Below are positions 30,251 to 42,587 of a stretch of DNA of 64,000 bases, piece after piece. The notes beneath the pieces were generated by a model, which saw only the letters and a list, made by a program, of their open reading frames with translations, did no database searches and had not been told where the DNA came from. This DNA comes from Dipteris shenzhenensis. Lineage: Eukaryota > Polypodiophyta > Polypodiopsida > Gleicheniales. A program made the position numbers and the translations under genes. Numbering within the stretch: the first letter of the stretch is position 1; each line of letters opens with the position of its first letter. Location of the stretch: NCBI GenBank assembly GCA_047967505.1, contig CM106539.1. One strand, 5' to 3'.

Positions 30251-32934
30251 ATGACTAGAATGGAGGAGCTGCTCGGTGAGGTCCCCCCCTCTGCCCGCGG
30301 CGGCCTGTACGCTACCCATGGCGGCTTGTTTACTCCGCCCGCTGCCCACCCTACCTCCTTGCCTCGCCCTCACCCTCGCTACGCCTCACCCCTCCCCCCT
30401 CTTCCCTCTGCCTTGCCTTACCCGCTCCACCTCCGCCCCCCGCCCACTACCTTTCTCGCTCCGCCTCCCCTTGCTGGTTCCCCCGTCCCCGCTCCCTCCC
30501 CTCCTGCCTCCTTGCCTCCCCTCGTTGCCACCTCGCACCTCCTCCCGCCCTTCTGCCCTCCCGTCAGCATGCCCCCCTGCCATTCCGCCACCCCCCACTG
30601 TCTTCTTCTCCTCTTCTCCCGCCTCTCCCGCATCCTTCCATTTCCTCAGTCCTTCCTCCTCCTCCTCCCCTTGCTCCCTCCTTCCCCCCCTGCCCTCTCC
30701 TTCTCTCTCCTCCGCCTCTCCGCTTCATCCTTTTTCATTTGCCTCCCTGCAGCAGGAGCATTCGTGTTTGTTACGGTGAAAGAAAATCTTGGTGGTGACC
30801 TTTGGTCTGGCCAAAGGGGCTCTATGGCAACACCCTCAACTCCCAGAGCCGTTAAGGTTCTTCTTTCCCCAGCTGACAAGCAACAGGTACAGCAAGCAGT
30901 TCAGCCCCTCCAGGACAAGGCGTTTGTGGGTAAAATTGTGGGCCTCACACCTACACGGAGACAGGTGCGAGAGTGGATCCAAGCGAGCTTTACATTAGAG
31001 GGCGACCACATCCAGGAGGTCACCATCTATGGGCGTTTTCCTCATCCAACTGAGCTCCCCTGACACCGCCTCGACATTTGTGGAGCAGAGCCCCATACTT
31101 CTTGGCCCGCACCTTGTCTACCTCTTTCCTTGGTATCATGGGTTCACAGTGGAGGACATGGATACGACACACCATGTTCCACGGTTTCCGGTTACACTCC
31201 GCTTCCCAGGGCTTCCCAAGAAGTATCAAGCCATCCTCCCTTCCATTGGTTGGGCATTTGGCACAGTGCTCGAGTCCCCGCCAGAGACGGGCGCCTCCAT
31301 TCTAGCAGATGATGGAGTCCCCAGGATCAAACTGGTGGTGGAGAGCCCGGAGTCCCTCCCAGAGCTGATCCTTCTCGAGACCCTGGAAGGGGGCACACTT
31401 CGCCAGAGGATGGAGATCTCCGCGTTACCAGGCCAGTGTCTTCGATGTAGACAGATAGGTCACCTCACCAAAGATTGCCCCCGTGGCCTCCCTCATACGC
31501 CTCTCCCCCCTCCTCCACAGAGTAGGCAGAGTCAGCAGGCTGAGTTCAGTGCCCTCTCAGGCAAAAGCAGCAGGAGTCTCAGACCCCATGGGTTACTCCC
31601 TCGGAAGGGAGCTGGGCACAGGTTAAAAAGAAAAAGAAACCAAGCAAGCAGGCCTGCAAACGCCGCAGACAGAGGGCCAACCGCAGGGAGAGAGACAGGG
31701 TTGACCAAGAGGCCTCGAAAGAGGAACATCAGGAGCCACCTCCCCCAACAGCAGAGGCCACTGTCCATCCAACCGATCCTCCAGCTTCGGAAGTTCAGCC
31801 TCCGCACCCACCCTTGCCGCAGCCGAGAGTCCCAGGAGCTCCAGATGTGGCGATGGCAGAAGCCGCAGACGCTAGCCCAACGAGGGCCGTGGAGGAGCCA
31901 ATCCAGAGCCCCGACAAGCCTGATCAGCAAGGGAGGCCTGTGGTCGCCCTTTTCCCTCCTCCTCTCCCTCCCCTCCCCTCCCCTCCCCCTAGACCCCTCC
32001 CCCTCCTCCTCTTCACTTCCCCCCTCCCCCTCCAGGGTTCCCCCCGCCCCCTCCCCCCCCTCAGCCCCCCCTTCTATGGTCACTCTCACCACCCGCCCCC
32101 ACCCTCCGTCCCCCGCGTCCCTACCTCTCACTCTCCCGCCGCCTCCCTCTCCGCTTCAGTAGCAGCTTCTTCCGCTTCGACACCCCTGCCATCAGGCAAG
32201 GGAACGACGACGCCCCCTTCTGCTTCCTCATCGCAACAGCAGGTCCGCTCAGAGAGGGATCTTGAGGGACGAGGCTCGTCTTCCCGGCCAGCAGCTCCCA
32301 ACTTCCAGCCTAAGCGTCCCTTACCGCAGGACTTCTGGAGATTAGGACCCTGTACTATTTGGAGATTCCGGACTCATACCCTCTACCATTGGAGGTCACG
32401 CTCATGGTTCTTCAGTCTCAAAAGGGGGGTTTGATCAGTGCAGTGGGATCTTAGACACACCCCGTTTGGAGATTTTCGTTTGCCTCCACAGGGTTGGAGA
32501 AGTGGTCCCCGGAGGTGTTTGATGCTATTTTGGGTAATCAAATTATGCTCATGATGGACAAGTGGGTGGGACCACAGGCACTAGATCTTTGGTACGCCCA
32601 TGGCGCGAAGGTGAACTTTCAGCTGAGCTTCATGCGCGAGGAGCCGGTGTGTGGTTTGGCGACAGGAGTTATCAGATTGCCGATGGAGGCAAAGGTGGAG
32701 CAGGCACACTTCTGGCCCCTCCAAACATGCGCAGAGTTGTTCGGGGTCGAAGCCTCCTTCATGATGAAGTGGGCATGGAAGATCGGTATTGAGCCGGTAT
32801 CCACCCTAGTACAACGCCGCACAGACACTGACTGCTCACCCTCCAAACCTCCGACAAAATCACACAAGGCAGTCTTTCTAGAACAAGCACCCACTCACAC
32901 GAGAGCCTTGTTTCCGACTCCCCCATCCTCATGA
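30251..32934 (+). pseudogene. LINE-D ORF1: proline-rich N-terminus, DUF4283-like domain, CCHC knuckle
   Basis: The first 170 codons (30251-30760) are a Pro/Ser/Leu-rich tract from C/T-rich DNA. After a frameshift near 31040 comes the domain matching LINE-A ORF1 (SSPDTAS, VPRIKLVVESPE), then the zinc knuckle CLRCRQIGHLTKDCP near 31436. A second Pro-rich tract follows, with a further frameshift, ending at TGA 32932-32934, which overlaps ATG 32931. Frameshifts make it non-functional as read. Confidence 0.75.
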
Positions 32935-35900
32935 GCTAGACCATAGTGAACTGGAACATACACGGGCTCCACGACCGTGTTCGTAGTCAGCCACAGTACC
33001 TGATGCTCTGGCAGGAGTTGGAGAGGGTAGTTGTAGGGCGGGCAATGGACATCCTTATGATACAAGAGCACATGTTTTCAACAGCAAACATCTGACGACG
33101 CCATCACCTTCTCCCAAGGAGAGGTCCAGAGGAGTGGTCTCCCGTAGTAGGACAGAGTGGAGGGGTCTGCATCTCAGTCTCACAGACTTTGGCTTCAGAG
33201 GTCTACGATCAGGGCGAGCTCATTCCAGGATGAGCAGTTTGGATGGGAGTTCAGACGGGAGAGTCCAAGATTGGAATCCTGAACGTGTATGCCCCAGCGT
33301 GTAGACAGCACCGCCCAACCTTTTGGAGGAGGCTGTCAGAGTGTCTTCCGGATGTTGACTCCTAGATTGTTGGAGTCTCATTCTCAAAGATGCCAGCAGT
33401 AGAGCGTAGTACCTGGGAGCAGTTCATTTTCATGATCAGTGGCAGACCCGTGGAGAGAGCCAGAGTTCACTAGGACTCCTGGCAGCCTTCTCTTCTCCTT
33501 TGGACACAGGAGACACGATGGATTGCTCGAGAGATTAGACCGCTTCTATGTTGGGGACTGGGCATTACACAGAGGCGGTTCTACCGAGATTCTGGCAGGT
33601 ACCACGATGTCCGACCACTCTCCAGTGGTACTTCACTTGGATCAGCCCCGCCGAGGTCTCCCCCAAAAGGGGGTCCGCATTCCAAAGGACTTCTTGCAGG
33701 ACGAGAAGATTCAGTAGGTTATGCCAGAGATCTGGGAGCACTCAGAGATGGCACCAAGTGAGGAGCAGTGTGGAGCTGCAGGCTCAAGCCCTTAGGCGGA
33801 GGAGGACCCTTCACGAGCGCGAGCGGGCTTTGAGGAGAGACCTCACATCCATCGAGAGGCTCAAGGAGCAGGACTCAGTTTCTCAGTGGCTTAGTGACAG
33901 ATTCTAAACACGGAGCTGCGGCGGGCTGAGTTCTCCTACCATTCCTCCAGGGCCCGATGGGTACAACAAGGGGAGAGCATGACGAAGTAGTTCTTTCAGA
34001 CCATTGGGAACCGATCGACCGGCACACAACTACAGCGTCTTCGGGACTTGCAAGGCATCATGCAAACTGACCCGCAGGAGATTCTTGACATGACCACCGG
34101 ATTTTATAGCCAGCTCTTTCAGACAAAGAGAACGACCCCAGCTGGTCTTGTGGCCCGAGAGCTAGTTTGAGATCATGTTCCGACAGCAGTCTCGCGGGAC
34201 TTATGCAGCAGACTTGAGGAACCTTTCACAGATGAGGAGCTCTGGGAAGCCCTCAAGGCTCTCCCGACCCAGAAGTGCCCGAGGGAGGATGTCTTGACTC
34301 CGGCCTTCTTCCGGAACTTCTGGGAGATTATCTCCACCCCTTTCCGTTTAGCTTGCCAGGAGATTTTCGACACAGGCCTTCTTCCTCAATCCTTGTGCAA
34401 GGGGTGGATCTGTTTGATCCTGAAAGGGGGAGATAGGTCAGATATCCGACAATGGAGGCCGATCACTCTGCTTGATACTGCATACAAGATCCTCGCCAAG
34501 GTCTTGAGTTTGCGGTTATGGCCTCATCTTAGCAACATCATCCATGACACACAGACTGGGTTTGTCCAACAACACAGCATCCTGGACAACATCTTCACGT
34601 TTTGGGAGGCAGTGGATTGGTCCAGGGAGGAGTCACAGCCATTCGCCATCCTTCTCTTGGACTTTTAGAAGGCCTACGACAAGGTGGAGTGGTCTTTTCT
34701 GGAGGGCACTATGAGGGGCAGATGGGTCAGAGGAGTTTCAGTGCTATACGCAGGGAGCTCTAGTCAGATCGTTATCGGAGGACACATAGGCGAGGCCTTT
34801 CCTCTCTCTCGCTCAGTTCGTCAGTGCTGCCCACTAGCTCCCTTCCTCTTCTTGTTTGTAGCAGAGGCTCTAGGCTACTATTTGAGATCACAGGTGGCGG
34901 GTCTCACAAGGTTGAGGCTCCCAATCAGGCAGGAGGAGGACCTCCTTGACTCGGAGTTTGCAGATGACACGGCCTTGTATGTTAAGGGCACCACGGCGAG
35001 TCTAGAGAGATTCAGAGGAACCTTGGCTATCTATTGTGAGGCCTCGAGGGGCATGGATCAACTGGACGAAATCCATAGGCTTCTTCACGGGCTTTGAGGA
35101 GACACAGGAGATCCGTGAGTGGGGGAGTGACTTTGGCTTCAAATGGATACCACGGAGCTAGACAACGAGATACCTCGAATGCCAGGTAGGTGTAGACATT
35201 GCACCAGAGCAGCAGATTGCCCCGGTCCTTGAGAGTGTTCGGCACAAGCTTCTCTATTGGAGCTCGGCCAAACTCTCCCTCGTAGGTCGCGCCTAAGTGG
35301 CAAACCAGGTCCTTCTTGCCACTGCCTGATATATTGCCTCCTGTTGGTGCTTTCACAAAGGATGCAGTGGGCAGCTCCGACAGTTGGTACGGAACTTCCT
35401 CTGGGCAAGTTCAGATGGCACGAGGAACACTAGGACCCAAGTAGCTTGGCAGACGGTGATCATGCCGCAGCACTGGGAGGCTTGGGTATCATTGATCCGA
35501 AGATGCAGAGCAGGGCCCTTCTGGGCAATTTGGTGGTTCGTGGCCTCACCCCAGGTACCGAGCCTTGGAAGCTCCTCTTACAGAGAGGGCTTCTGAGGAA
35601 CACCCCACGCACTAAGGACATTGGCAGCCTTCACATAGACGGATCTTCTCAGAGGCCCCCTTTACGAGGAAGGGCTCCACCCTGATGAGGAGTCTTCATA
35701 GGGTTTGGCAGAGACTCGCACGGGTCTCATCCGTGCTCCGCCCAGATGCAGAGAGGAGTTCAAGCGTCAACCCCTTATGTGGCACCCAGAGGTCAGAGAT
35801 CAAGAGGGACATATGCTTGGGCAGCGGACTCACATTGGTTGGGCAAAATGGGACAGTGGTCCAGCAGGGTCTTTTGGTCACTGGAGCAGACTACCTATGG

Positions 35901-36330
35901 AGGCAGAGGCGAGGCTTGACGCCCTAGCGCATCTGAGAGGGGCAGGGCAGCAGATGGGCGAGATCGACTTAGCCATTCCTAAGTCCTGGTGGGAAGGACT
36001 TCACATTTGGAGAGACAGCAAATGGTTGGGGCAGTTTTCCCATACTGGTGTTCCCTTGAGGATTTTGATGCAGCGTGGCAGCACGCACCCCGGCTTCTTC
36101 TGTTTAGGACGTGGAGGCCTACTTCAGCCCCTCACTGGGGAGTGACCCTGAGATGGATGGGAGTCTTTATGGGATACACTGGCAGATGATCAAAGTGGTA
36201 GGACACTTGGGGAAGGAGTGGCACATTGATCCTCCCAGTATCTCAGAGCAGGACGCCTCTAGATGGCGCCTCTGGCTATGGGAGGATCGACCCTTGAGGG
36301 AGGTCCAGTGGGACCCGGGTGGAGTGGTTC
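32931..36330 (+). pseudogene. LINE-D ORF2: endonuclease-reverse transcriptase, inactivated
   Basis: Begins at ATG 32931 with a TAG at codon 3, then TIVNWNIHGL and DILMIQEH (endonuclease). A decayed stretch leads to reverse transcriptase: GDRSDIRQWRPITLLDTAYK near 34430, IHDTQTGFV, RQCCPLAPFLFLF near 34820 (Cys for Gly), and intact catalytic EFADDTALYV near 34960. After further frameshifts the C-terminal part parallels LINE-B. The zinc-ribbon region is deleted. Many stops. Confidence 0.8.
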
Positions 36331-36383
36331 CTTTCAAGCATTAATAGAAGGTTCCTTTCTTTGAAAATAAAAAATAAAAAAAT

Positions 36384-38636
36384 ATGCGCGTCAACCCTCT
36401 GTCTGAGCTGTCGAGTCGCTCGCTCTGGGTCATGATTATGTCTAGGTCTCATCCCGTGGGGGTCCATGTGATCGCGCAGGAAGAGCTCCGTGATGGAGCT
36501 CTGAGAGGTATCTGCCTGGTAAGAAGTCTGCTCCTGACTCCGTGACCGAAGTAGCCTCTCGTGGTGTTTGACTGCCTCATGAATGAAAGCCGCCAAGCAT
36601 CTCTGGTCTGGATAGAAGAGGAACTGGGAGAAAACCCCAAAACTATCTCTGAAGAGGCAATAGAAACGCCCTCGAATCTCATAGTAAACAGGACGCCTGA
36701 AGATGAAATGCTCCTCGGTCTCAACCTCATGTGCATCACACAATGTGCATACGTGCCTCTCCTTGGGTATGCCCTCTGCTCTGCCGCTCTCGATACGAAG
36801 TCTATGTGAAGAGACCCACAACTGTCCAATAGAGATCCTCAGTGAGTGGGGTAAGTGGATCTGCGTGTATCCTAGTGGGTCACTGAGCAGTGATCCCTGT
36901 AAACGCTGAGCTTCACTGGAAGCTCACTCGGTCCCAACCAGGTCCGGAATGTGTGTAGCTGTAAGAGATTCTCGCGGATGACCTAGTTGACCTCATGCGA
37001 CATGAGGGGAGAGAACGAAGCATCCATACTGTACTGGAAGGGAGGGAGTCCATCCATGTGGATCCCTAGTCGCTCAAATCATCTCTATGTGCGTCCATAC
37101 CAGCATCTCTAGTCCCCTCCTGCTGAGAGAGCCATAGAGGAGGAGAGTGCTAACCATGGTAGCCTACTGCGCCCACAAGTGTAATCCCCATACTCCTTAA
37201 CTCGTAGATACGTGATGACTTAAAATGCAGCATCTAGCTGTAATGAAGATGACCCGAACTCAGCTTGACTGATCTGGTGAGGGACAGATGGCTTACCCCG
37301 AATCGTCCGTGATAGCATGAGAACCTAAAGCCGCTCTACACGAGCCCACTCTGAATCCGACAAGTCTGGCCCCCAGCAAAGGCTGCCATACATCCCACCT
37401 AGGCGGACCAAGGAGTCAAAAAGCATCCCCTTAGTCCGCGGATCCTGAAAGTGCGAGCGGAAGCACTACCTCTCTAGTCTGGCTAATGAAGCGTATCCTC
37501 TGCCCAACCAGGCATGCATCGCGGGTCTCAGTGTGAAGATGGGTTCGGAGAAGACAACCCCAAGATACGTGTATGATGAAACTATCTCAACAGGAGACCC
37601 ATCAAACATGAACTGCTCCCGGCGCATGACGGCACGAGATGTGTTGAAGTTCATAACCTTCGTTTTACCTAGATTAACCTTCAAATCATGAGACTCACAA
37701 AAGGACTGTAATGCGTCAAGGTGTCTATGGAGCCCCTCTGTTGAGGAAGACAAAAAAGCCACGTCATTTGCGTACACCAATATCCCGATCAACCTACCAA
37801 CAAGAGAACATCCAACCCCCCCTGTGTCTGCATTACTATCTCGAGCTCATCTATATAGAGGCCAAACAGGGTAGGTGATAAAGGACACCCCTGTTTGACC
37901 CCAATAGTGCTCATGATCTCGGCTGTCCACCCAGAGTCCCTGCTTGCACTTTGCCTCAAACTCTCTCATAAAGTGCCATAACAGCCCAAATGATATCCTG
38001 GTCATAACCCAAATCCTGTAGGCACCAGATGAGGCGGGCTCTTGAAACCGTATCAAATGCTTTGTGGAAATCCACAAAGCAATAGTAAACCCTCTGCTTC
38101 CGTGCCCTCGCCTCCTCGATGATACATCTAAGCATGAGAATGTGATCCATGGTCCCATGATCACACCGGAACCCTGCCTGTCTTGCTGCTCTAAGTCCTC
38201 AACACTCCGCAAATCGGCTAACCTCGGAATCAAGCACTGATGCATAAATCTTGGACATGACATGTCCAATCATAATGGTCCTATGATTCTTCGGGCTCAT
38301 GGGATCCCCTACCTTGTGGATGGGTGAAATGGTGTTAACCGTCTAGGTGCGTGGAAATCCCAAACAAATAGCTTGATTGAAAAGCTTTGCTAAGATCGGG
38401 AATAGGAGATTAATCCCATATGCAATGAGCTCAGTGCATAGTCCTTCATGATCCTTCGCTCGGCCATTATGAAGTTTCATTACAGTGTCCTTCACTCCCC
38501 CCTTAGTGAAGAGGGTACATAAAGTGGGGCGTGGCAAATGTGAGAGGTCAAGGACTGGCTGATTTGGGATGTCATATAGAGAGAAACGGCAAGTGATCTC
38601 CGGCCAAAACCCCACCAACTGCTGGGGGAAAACCTT
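36384..38636 (-). pseudogene. LINE-C copy 2: ORF2 reverse transcriptase and C-terminus
   Basis: About 94-95% like 28148-30247 by eye over the shared part and extends further 5' (LVGFWPEITCRFSLYDI, TKGGVKDTVMKLHNGRAKDHEG). It has the same FPRT-stop-TVNT nonsense codon (near 38344) and the same YAND catalytic box (near 37765) as copy 1. The extreme C-terminus and 3' tail are missing where LINE-D's A-tail abuts (36372-36384). The 5' end meets the LTR at 38637. Confidence 0.8.
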
Positions 38637-39298
38637 TGCTATAGATGCACAACACTACTCCACAATGAGATGATCAAGACACAAGTGGCGGGTGGCCTAT
38701 ATATCGCGCCGGCCCCCCTACTTGGTCAACATGAAGTAGAGCCAACGAGCCTACTCTACGGGCCGATCCACACGCCTAGTGGCCGACCCCTCTAGGCTCT
38801 ACATAAGGGGCTGACAAGCCCTTTAGGGAGGGCTTTGCCCTCTGCCCTCCAGCGGACTAGCAAGGGGGCCTATGGTCGACCCTCCTTGCCCTATATACAA
38901 GGCTGCCACTCAGCCCTATTGCGCAACTAGGAGCCAAACCACCTCTGCCCTAGGGGCCGCCACATAGGAGGCTGCTGCGCAGCCATCAGGAGACTGCAAG
39001 TGGCCGACAAGCAAGTCGGACCACCACAGCAAGACCAGCCTCTGCAGGGGCCTACAAAGCTACCCAAAGAGCTGTCTACAAGGCCACCTCTACTAGCACA
39101 CAAAGGGCGCCTCCACAGCCAGCCACCATGGCATGAATACGGGCCAACAAGGGGCTCATACCTACCCTAGACTACCCTCAAGAGGGGCACACCCACAACA
39201 CAAGCCCTCACTCATCTACCCTAGCCTCTCATTGGGCGGGCACACCAACAAGCAAGGCCCTCTCTCTAGGTGACATCAGGAGATATTAACCTCTAACA
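38637..39298 (-). repeat. 3' LTR of the gag-only LTR element (left copy)
   Basis: Matches 42110-42587 over most of its length (shared ATGCACAACACT.CTCCACAATGAG, CTCTAGGCTCTACATAAGGG, GCATGAATACGGGCCAACAA). Its inner end, on the minus strand, is TGTTAGAGGTTAATATC preceded by a polypurine tract. The outer end is cut by LINE-C copy 2. Confidence 0.75.
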
Positions 39299-39309
39299 CC
39301 CCCTCTCAG
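39299..39309 (-). other. Polypurine tract of the gag-only element
   Basis: Minus strand CTGAGAGGGGG immediately before TGTTAGAGG. Confidence 0.7.
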
Positions 39310-40169
39310 CTCATGGATGGAATAGAGACGCCAAGGAGCTGGGGGTGCAATTGGAGGAATCCATCCGGTGATACTCCATCACTGAAGACCGCCACAAGTA
39401 TTGTTGAAGAAGCCCCCTCTTCGCGCAAACTGCCTCAGCACGATCACTGGAAACCTACTAATCAATTTCTTCCATATGAATTGATAGTAGGCCACAGCTG
39501 CTAGGTACACTCCTCTCGTCTAGTATTGGGTCATCAGGTATGACAATCCAACTCCTCGTACCGGGACATTACTCCAACAAGAGATACTCAAACAATAATC
39601 CAACTAATACTGCCACCGGTGCAAGGTCTGATTCCCTACATGGGCACCTGTATCATAGAGCTAGATACCCCCCTCTCAAGTCCAAACCAGTACACTGTTG
39701 CCAGATTGATAAACTTCCGTTCTCCAATGACAATGGGCATATAACATCTGACAAGGATAAATCAACTTTGTCTCGATTCCCGCACTGGCAATCTGTTGAT
39801 CCATTCGGATCTCGAATAGCATTAGACAATAGCTGCAACAAAACACTAGGAGACCCCCTCCAGATCTACCAGGTCATAACGTCCAAACAAAAGACATACC
39901 GGTAACATACATCCACCTGAGTCAGCGGGAACTCCTCGTGGCTTGAGGTCCTACCTAAAAGCCTGCCTCGATAAATGACTCCCTTCCCCTTGCACCTGAT
40001 TGGCAGGTCCCGCTGCCACAAACAAGCAAGCAATCCTAAATATTGATCCGGAAAGCTTGCTCATAGAGCCTACTGCCTCATGCTACTAGAAGGCTAGCGT
40101 AAACGTCGTCACGGTAGTAACACTATTGGCCAACTAATTACTGGCCCCCTCAACATTCTTTTGGGGACA
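39310..40169 (-). other. Non-coding internal region of the gag-only element
   Basis: Where a copia pol should lie (between gag and polypurine tract) there are only about 860 bp without any protease, integrase, RT or RNase H motif. The part from about 39650 is repeated at 42596-43140. Confidence 0.65.
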
Positions 40170-40896
40170 CTACCACCAGTAATGACCTTTCTGGCCACAT
40201 CGGTTACACGTAAAGGATGCCTTCTGCTTTCTGCCTTTTTGCTCAGCAGCCAAAGCCTCAGGCTGATTCTCATATGTACGATCTACAAAGCGCTCCTCCT
40301 GGTCAAGCACCATCACAACCAATTCCTCCCAGATCAACTCATTCATCCTTCCCATTGTGATCAAGGACGAATAGAAGGCCCCATACTGAGAGGATAATTG
40401 GGACAGTAGAGTTATGGCCATGTCCTCGGACGATATGTGCTTCCCCGCCTAGAGGATCTTTTGCTAAAGTTCCTATAACTTGTTGATGTGGTCCCACATC
40501 GATGAAGACTTCTTGGGATCCAAAAACCGTATCTGGACTTCCACGGAAACCCTCTTCATGGGAGAGGTTCGATTTTACATGGACGCCAAATGCTCCCATA
40601 TACTTTTGGCCACTGTCATGTGCTTTACGTGATTAATCACCTGAGGAGTACAGTTAAGAACAACGAATGATCTTACCCTTGCATTGACAAGGTCTTGGCC
40701 TCCTTTTGCGTAGGATGCCAAAGTCCTTCGCAAGGGAATCTGGTCTGGCAACACCTACCAAGATGAAATCTACCAGATCATATGACTGTAACATAGACTC
40801 CATCATCACCCGCCAAACGCCGTAATTAAGCCCATCCAACTACCGGTCAACCACGAACATGGGCAACACTGGGATTGTTGTCTTGTTATTTGCCAT
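40170..40896 (-). pseudogene. Copia-type gag of the gag-only element
   Basis: ATG at 40896 gives MANNKTTIPVLPM, then, after an in-frame stop, LDGLNYGVWRVMMESMLQSY, the typical copia gag N-terminal motif. The middle is frameshifted. GRMNELIWEELVVMVL follows, and the zinc knuckle CNRCGQKGHYWW near 40175-40210, whose final Cys is not visible. Gag would form the particle shell; enzymes would have to come from another element. Confidence 0.75.
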
Positions 40897-41233
40897 CTTA
40901 AACAAAGTCGCCAGGTCGGAGTGAAGAGGAAGCTGAACTCAAAGAGAGGATGGATGAGATAGAAGGGGACAAAAGGTTGGAGAAAGGAGAGGGATGGAGA
41001 AGAGGATTAAGGGGCTGACAGCCCAACGTACCTTCACTCCTCGCTATCCGTCCCTCGGAAACACCTCCTTTCTAATATGGAAACACCCTTTAAAGTCACC
41101 CTTGGCTGGGCACCCGAAAAGTCCACTCCTCGCACACACTCCTCCTCGAAGACACCTCCGAACAGCACCCTAAACCTCTTCTCTGTGTGCTGGCTCAACA
41201 CTCCCTCCGCTCCTCGAGTCTCAGGCCAACAGT

Positions 41234-41245
41234 GGCTCTGATACC
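41234..41245 (-). other. Primer-binding site of the gag-only element (initiator tRNA-Met)
   Basis: Minus strand GGTATCAGAGCC, one base after the LTR end at 41247. Confidence 0.8.
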
Positions 41246-41246
41246 G

Positions 41247-42587
41247 TGTGAGAAGTGCAGCCAAAATGAATGGAAGAGTGAAAAAGAAAGAAAGAAAGAA
41301 AGAAAGATATATTAACGTCCACAGAAGGCCTCGCGGGCCTATGGGACAAAGTGACACCAAAGAGAAAAACTCATACAAGCCACAAGGGCCTGAGGCAAAG
41401 GGCGCGCTAAGACCCTTTGCTGAGTACTGTGCTGAAATAAAAAGAGCTCAGTGGCTCAAACAAAAACAAGTACAAAAAAATATATCATATCATATCATGT
41501 GCTATGTGGTATCGAGAGTAGGCTGAGAACTGGAACTGGACTAGAAACTCAGAAACCAAAACCGGGCACTGTGGTGGCTCGTCTATGAGCGGTGAAAATG
41601 TCTCGAATCTGAGTCTGTCTAGCTGTCTCATACTATGGCATCAGAGGGGGTGTGGTCTCCTCGATCTCTGAACCCACTGAGCTATGTTTAGAGTGACCCC
41701 TCGTCTCAGGCGGTCCCCTCTGAGGAAAGTTGTGATAGGGCAAACCTCAATCGAGTGTGCTCTAAGCGGTCTCCGTGTCGTGGGTGGGCCTCTGCAGTCC
41801 TCTCTTAGTAATCCAGACTGCCCGCATACAGCTAGCTCCTCCTCCTCCACCCCACTGTGTCTTGGAGCTGACTCGAATGCATAAAAATATGTGATGTGCC
41901 GCTGTCTGTGGTCAGCCTCTGCATGCTATGGTGTGATCGCCTCCTGCTGCTCTCTGATCTGTCGTAGCAAGGTCTCCCTGTGTCGGCACATCTCAAGTAG
42001 GTAGAGCCCAATGCAGATCTAGTCATGGAAATGGATCAAGCGTGATAGTGGGTCGAAGCCACTCCCGTTCTGAACAGTGAGAAAGAGAGCCAACCTCACA
42101 CACGCAAAACAAGCTGCTATAAATGCACAACACTGCTCCACAATGAGATGTTCAAGACACAAGTATGGAGGGGGGCTTTATATAGCCCCATCCCCCCTAG
42201 TTGGTCAGCATGAAGCAGGGCCAACCAGACTGCTCTGTGGGCCAACCCCTCTAGGCTCTACATAAGGGGCTGACAGGCCCTATAGGGAGGGCTGTGCTCT
42301 CTGCCCTCCAGCCGACTAGCAAGGGGGCCCATGGCCGACCCCCCTTGCCCTATATATAGGGCTGGCACTCAGCCCTACTGCGCAACTGGGAGCCGACCCC
42401 CTCCTTAGGGGCTGCCACATAGGAGGCTGCCAACAAGTGGCCAACCAGCAGATCGGACCACCACAGCAAGACCAGCCTCTGCTGGGGCCTGCAAACCTGG
42501 CCACAGAGTTGTCTACAAGGCCACCTGTACTGGCACACAAAGGGCGCCTCCATAGCCAGCCAACATGGCATGAATACGGGCCAACAA
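41247..42587 (-). repeat. Central LTR of the gag-only array, split by a LINE
   Basis: Begins (plus-strand reading) TGTGAGAAGTGCAGCC beside the primer site, is interrupted by a LINE piece from about 41280 to 42075, and continues to 42587 parallel to 38637-39150. At 42587 (GGGCCAACAAGAG) it jumps straight to internal sequence equivalent to 39650, so its end and the polypurine region are deleted. Confidence 0.7.
41280..42075 (-). mobile_element. 5'-truncated LINE in the LTR
   Basis: Minus-strand LINE 3' end: (AAAG)n at 41285-41308, ATATTAACGTCC, GGGCCTATGGGACAAAG, related to the 26-27 kb tails. Flanks GTGAAAAAGAAAG (from 41277) and GTGAGAAAGAGAG (from 42079) may be an imperfect target duplication. 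Confidence 0.6.

Larger units (their letters stand above)
30248..36372 (+). mobile_element. LINE-D: near-full-length L1-type retrotransposon lying between two LINE-C copies
   Basis: Has a long C/T-rich 5' region, ORF1 with zinc knuckle, ORF2 with endonuclease and reverse transcriptase, and ends TTAATAGAAGGTTCCTTTCTTTG plus an A-rich tail at 36372. Relative to LINE-B it has lost about 1 kb near 36320 (GACCCGGGTGGAGTGG joins directly to TTCCTTTCAAGCATTAATAG). No target duplication was found. Confidence 0.8.

Noticed and set aside
30386-30879. Minus-strand Gly/Arg-rich open readings
   Set aside because: Mirror image of the C/T-rich LINE-D 5' region; low-complexity shadow of ORF1.
31532-32131. 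Minus-strand 199-codon open reading
   Set aside because: Antisense of the proline-rich ORF1 tract, with Glu/Gly-rich low complexity and no motif.
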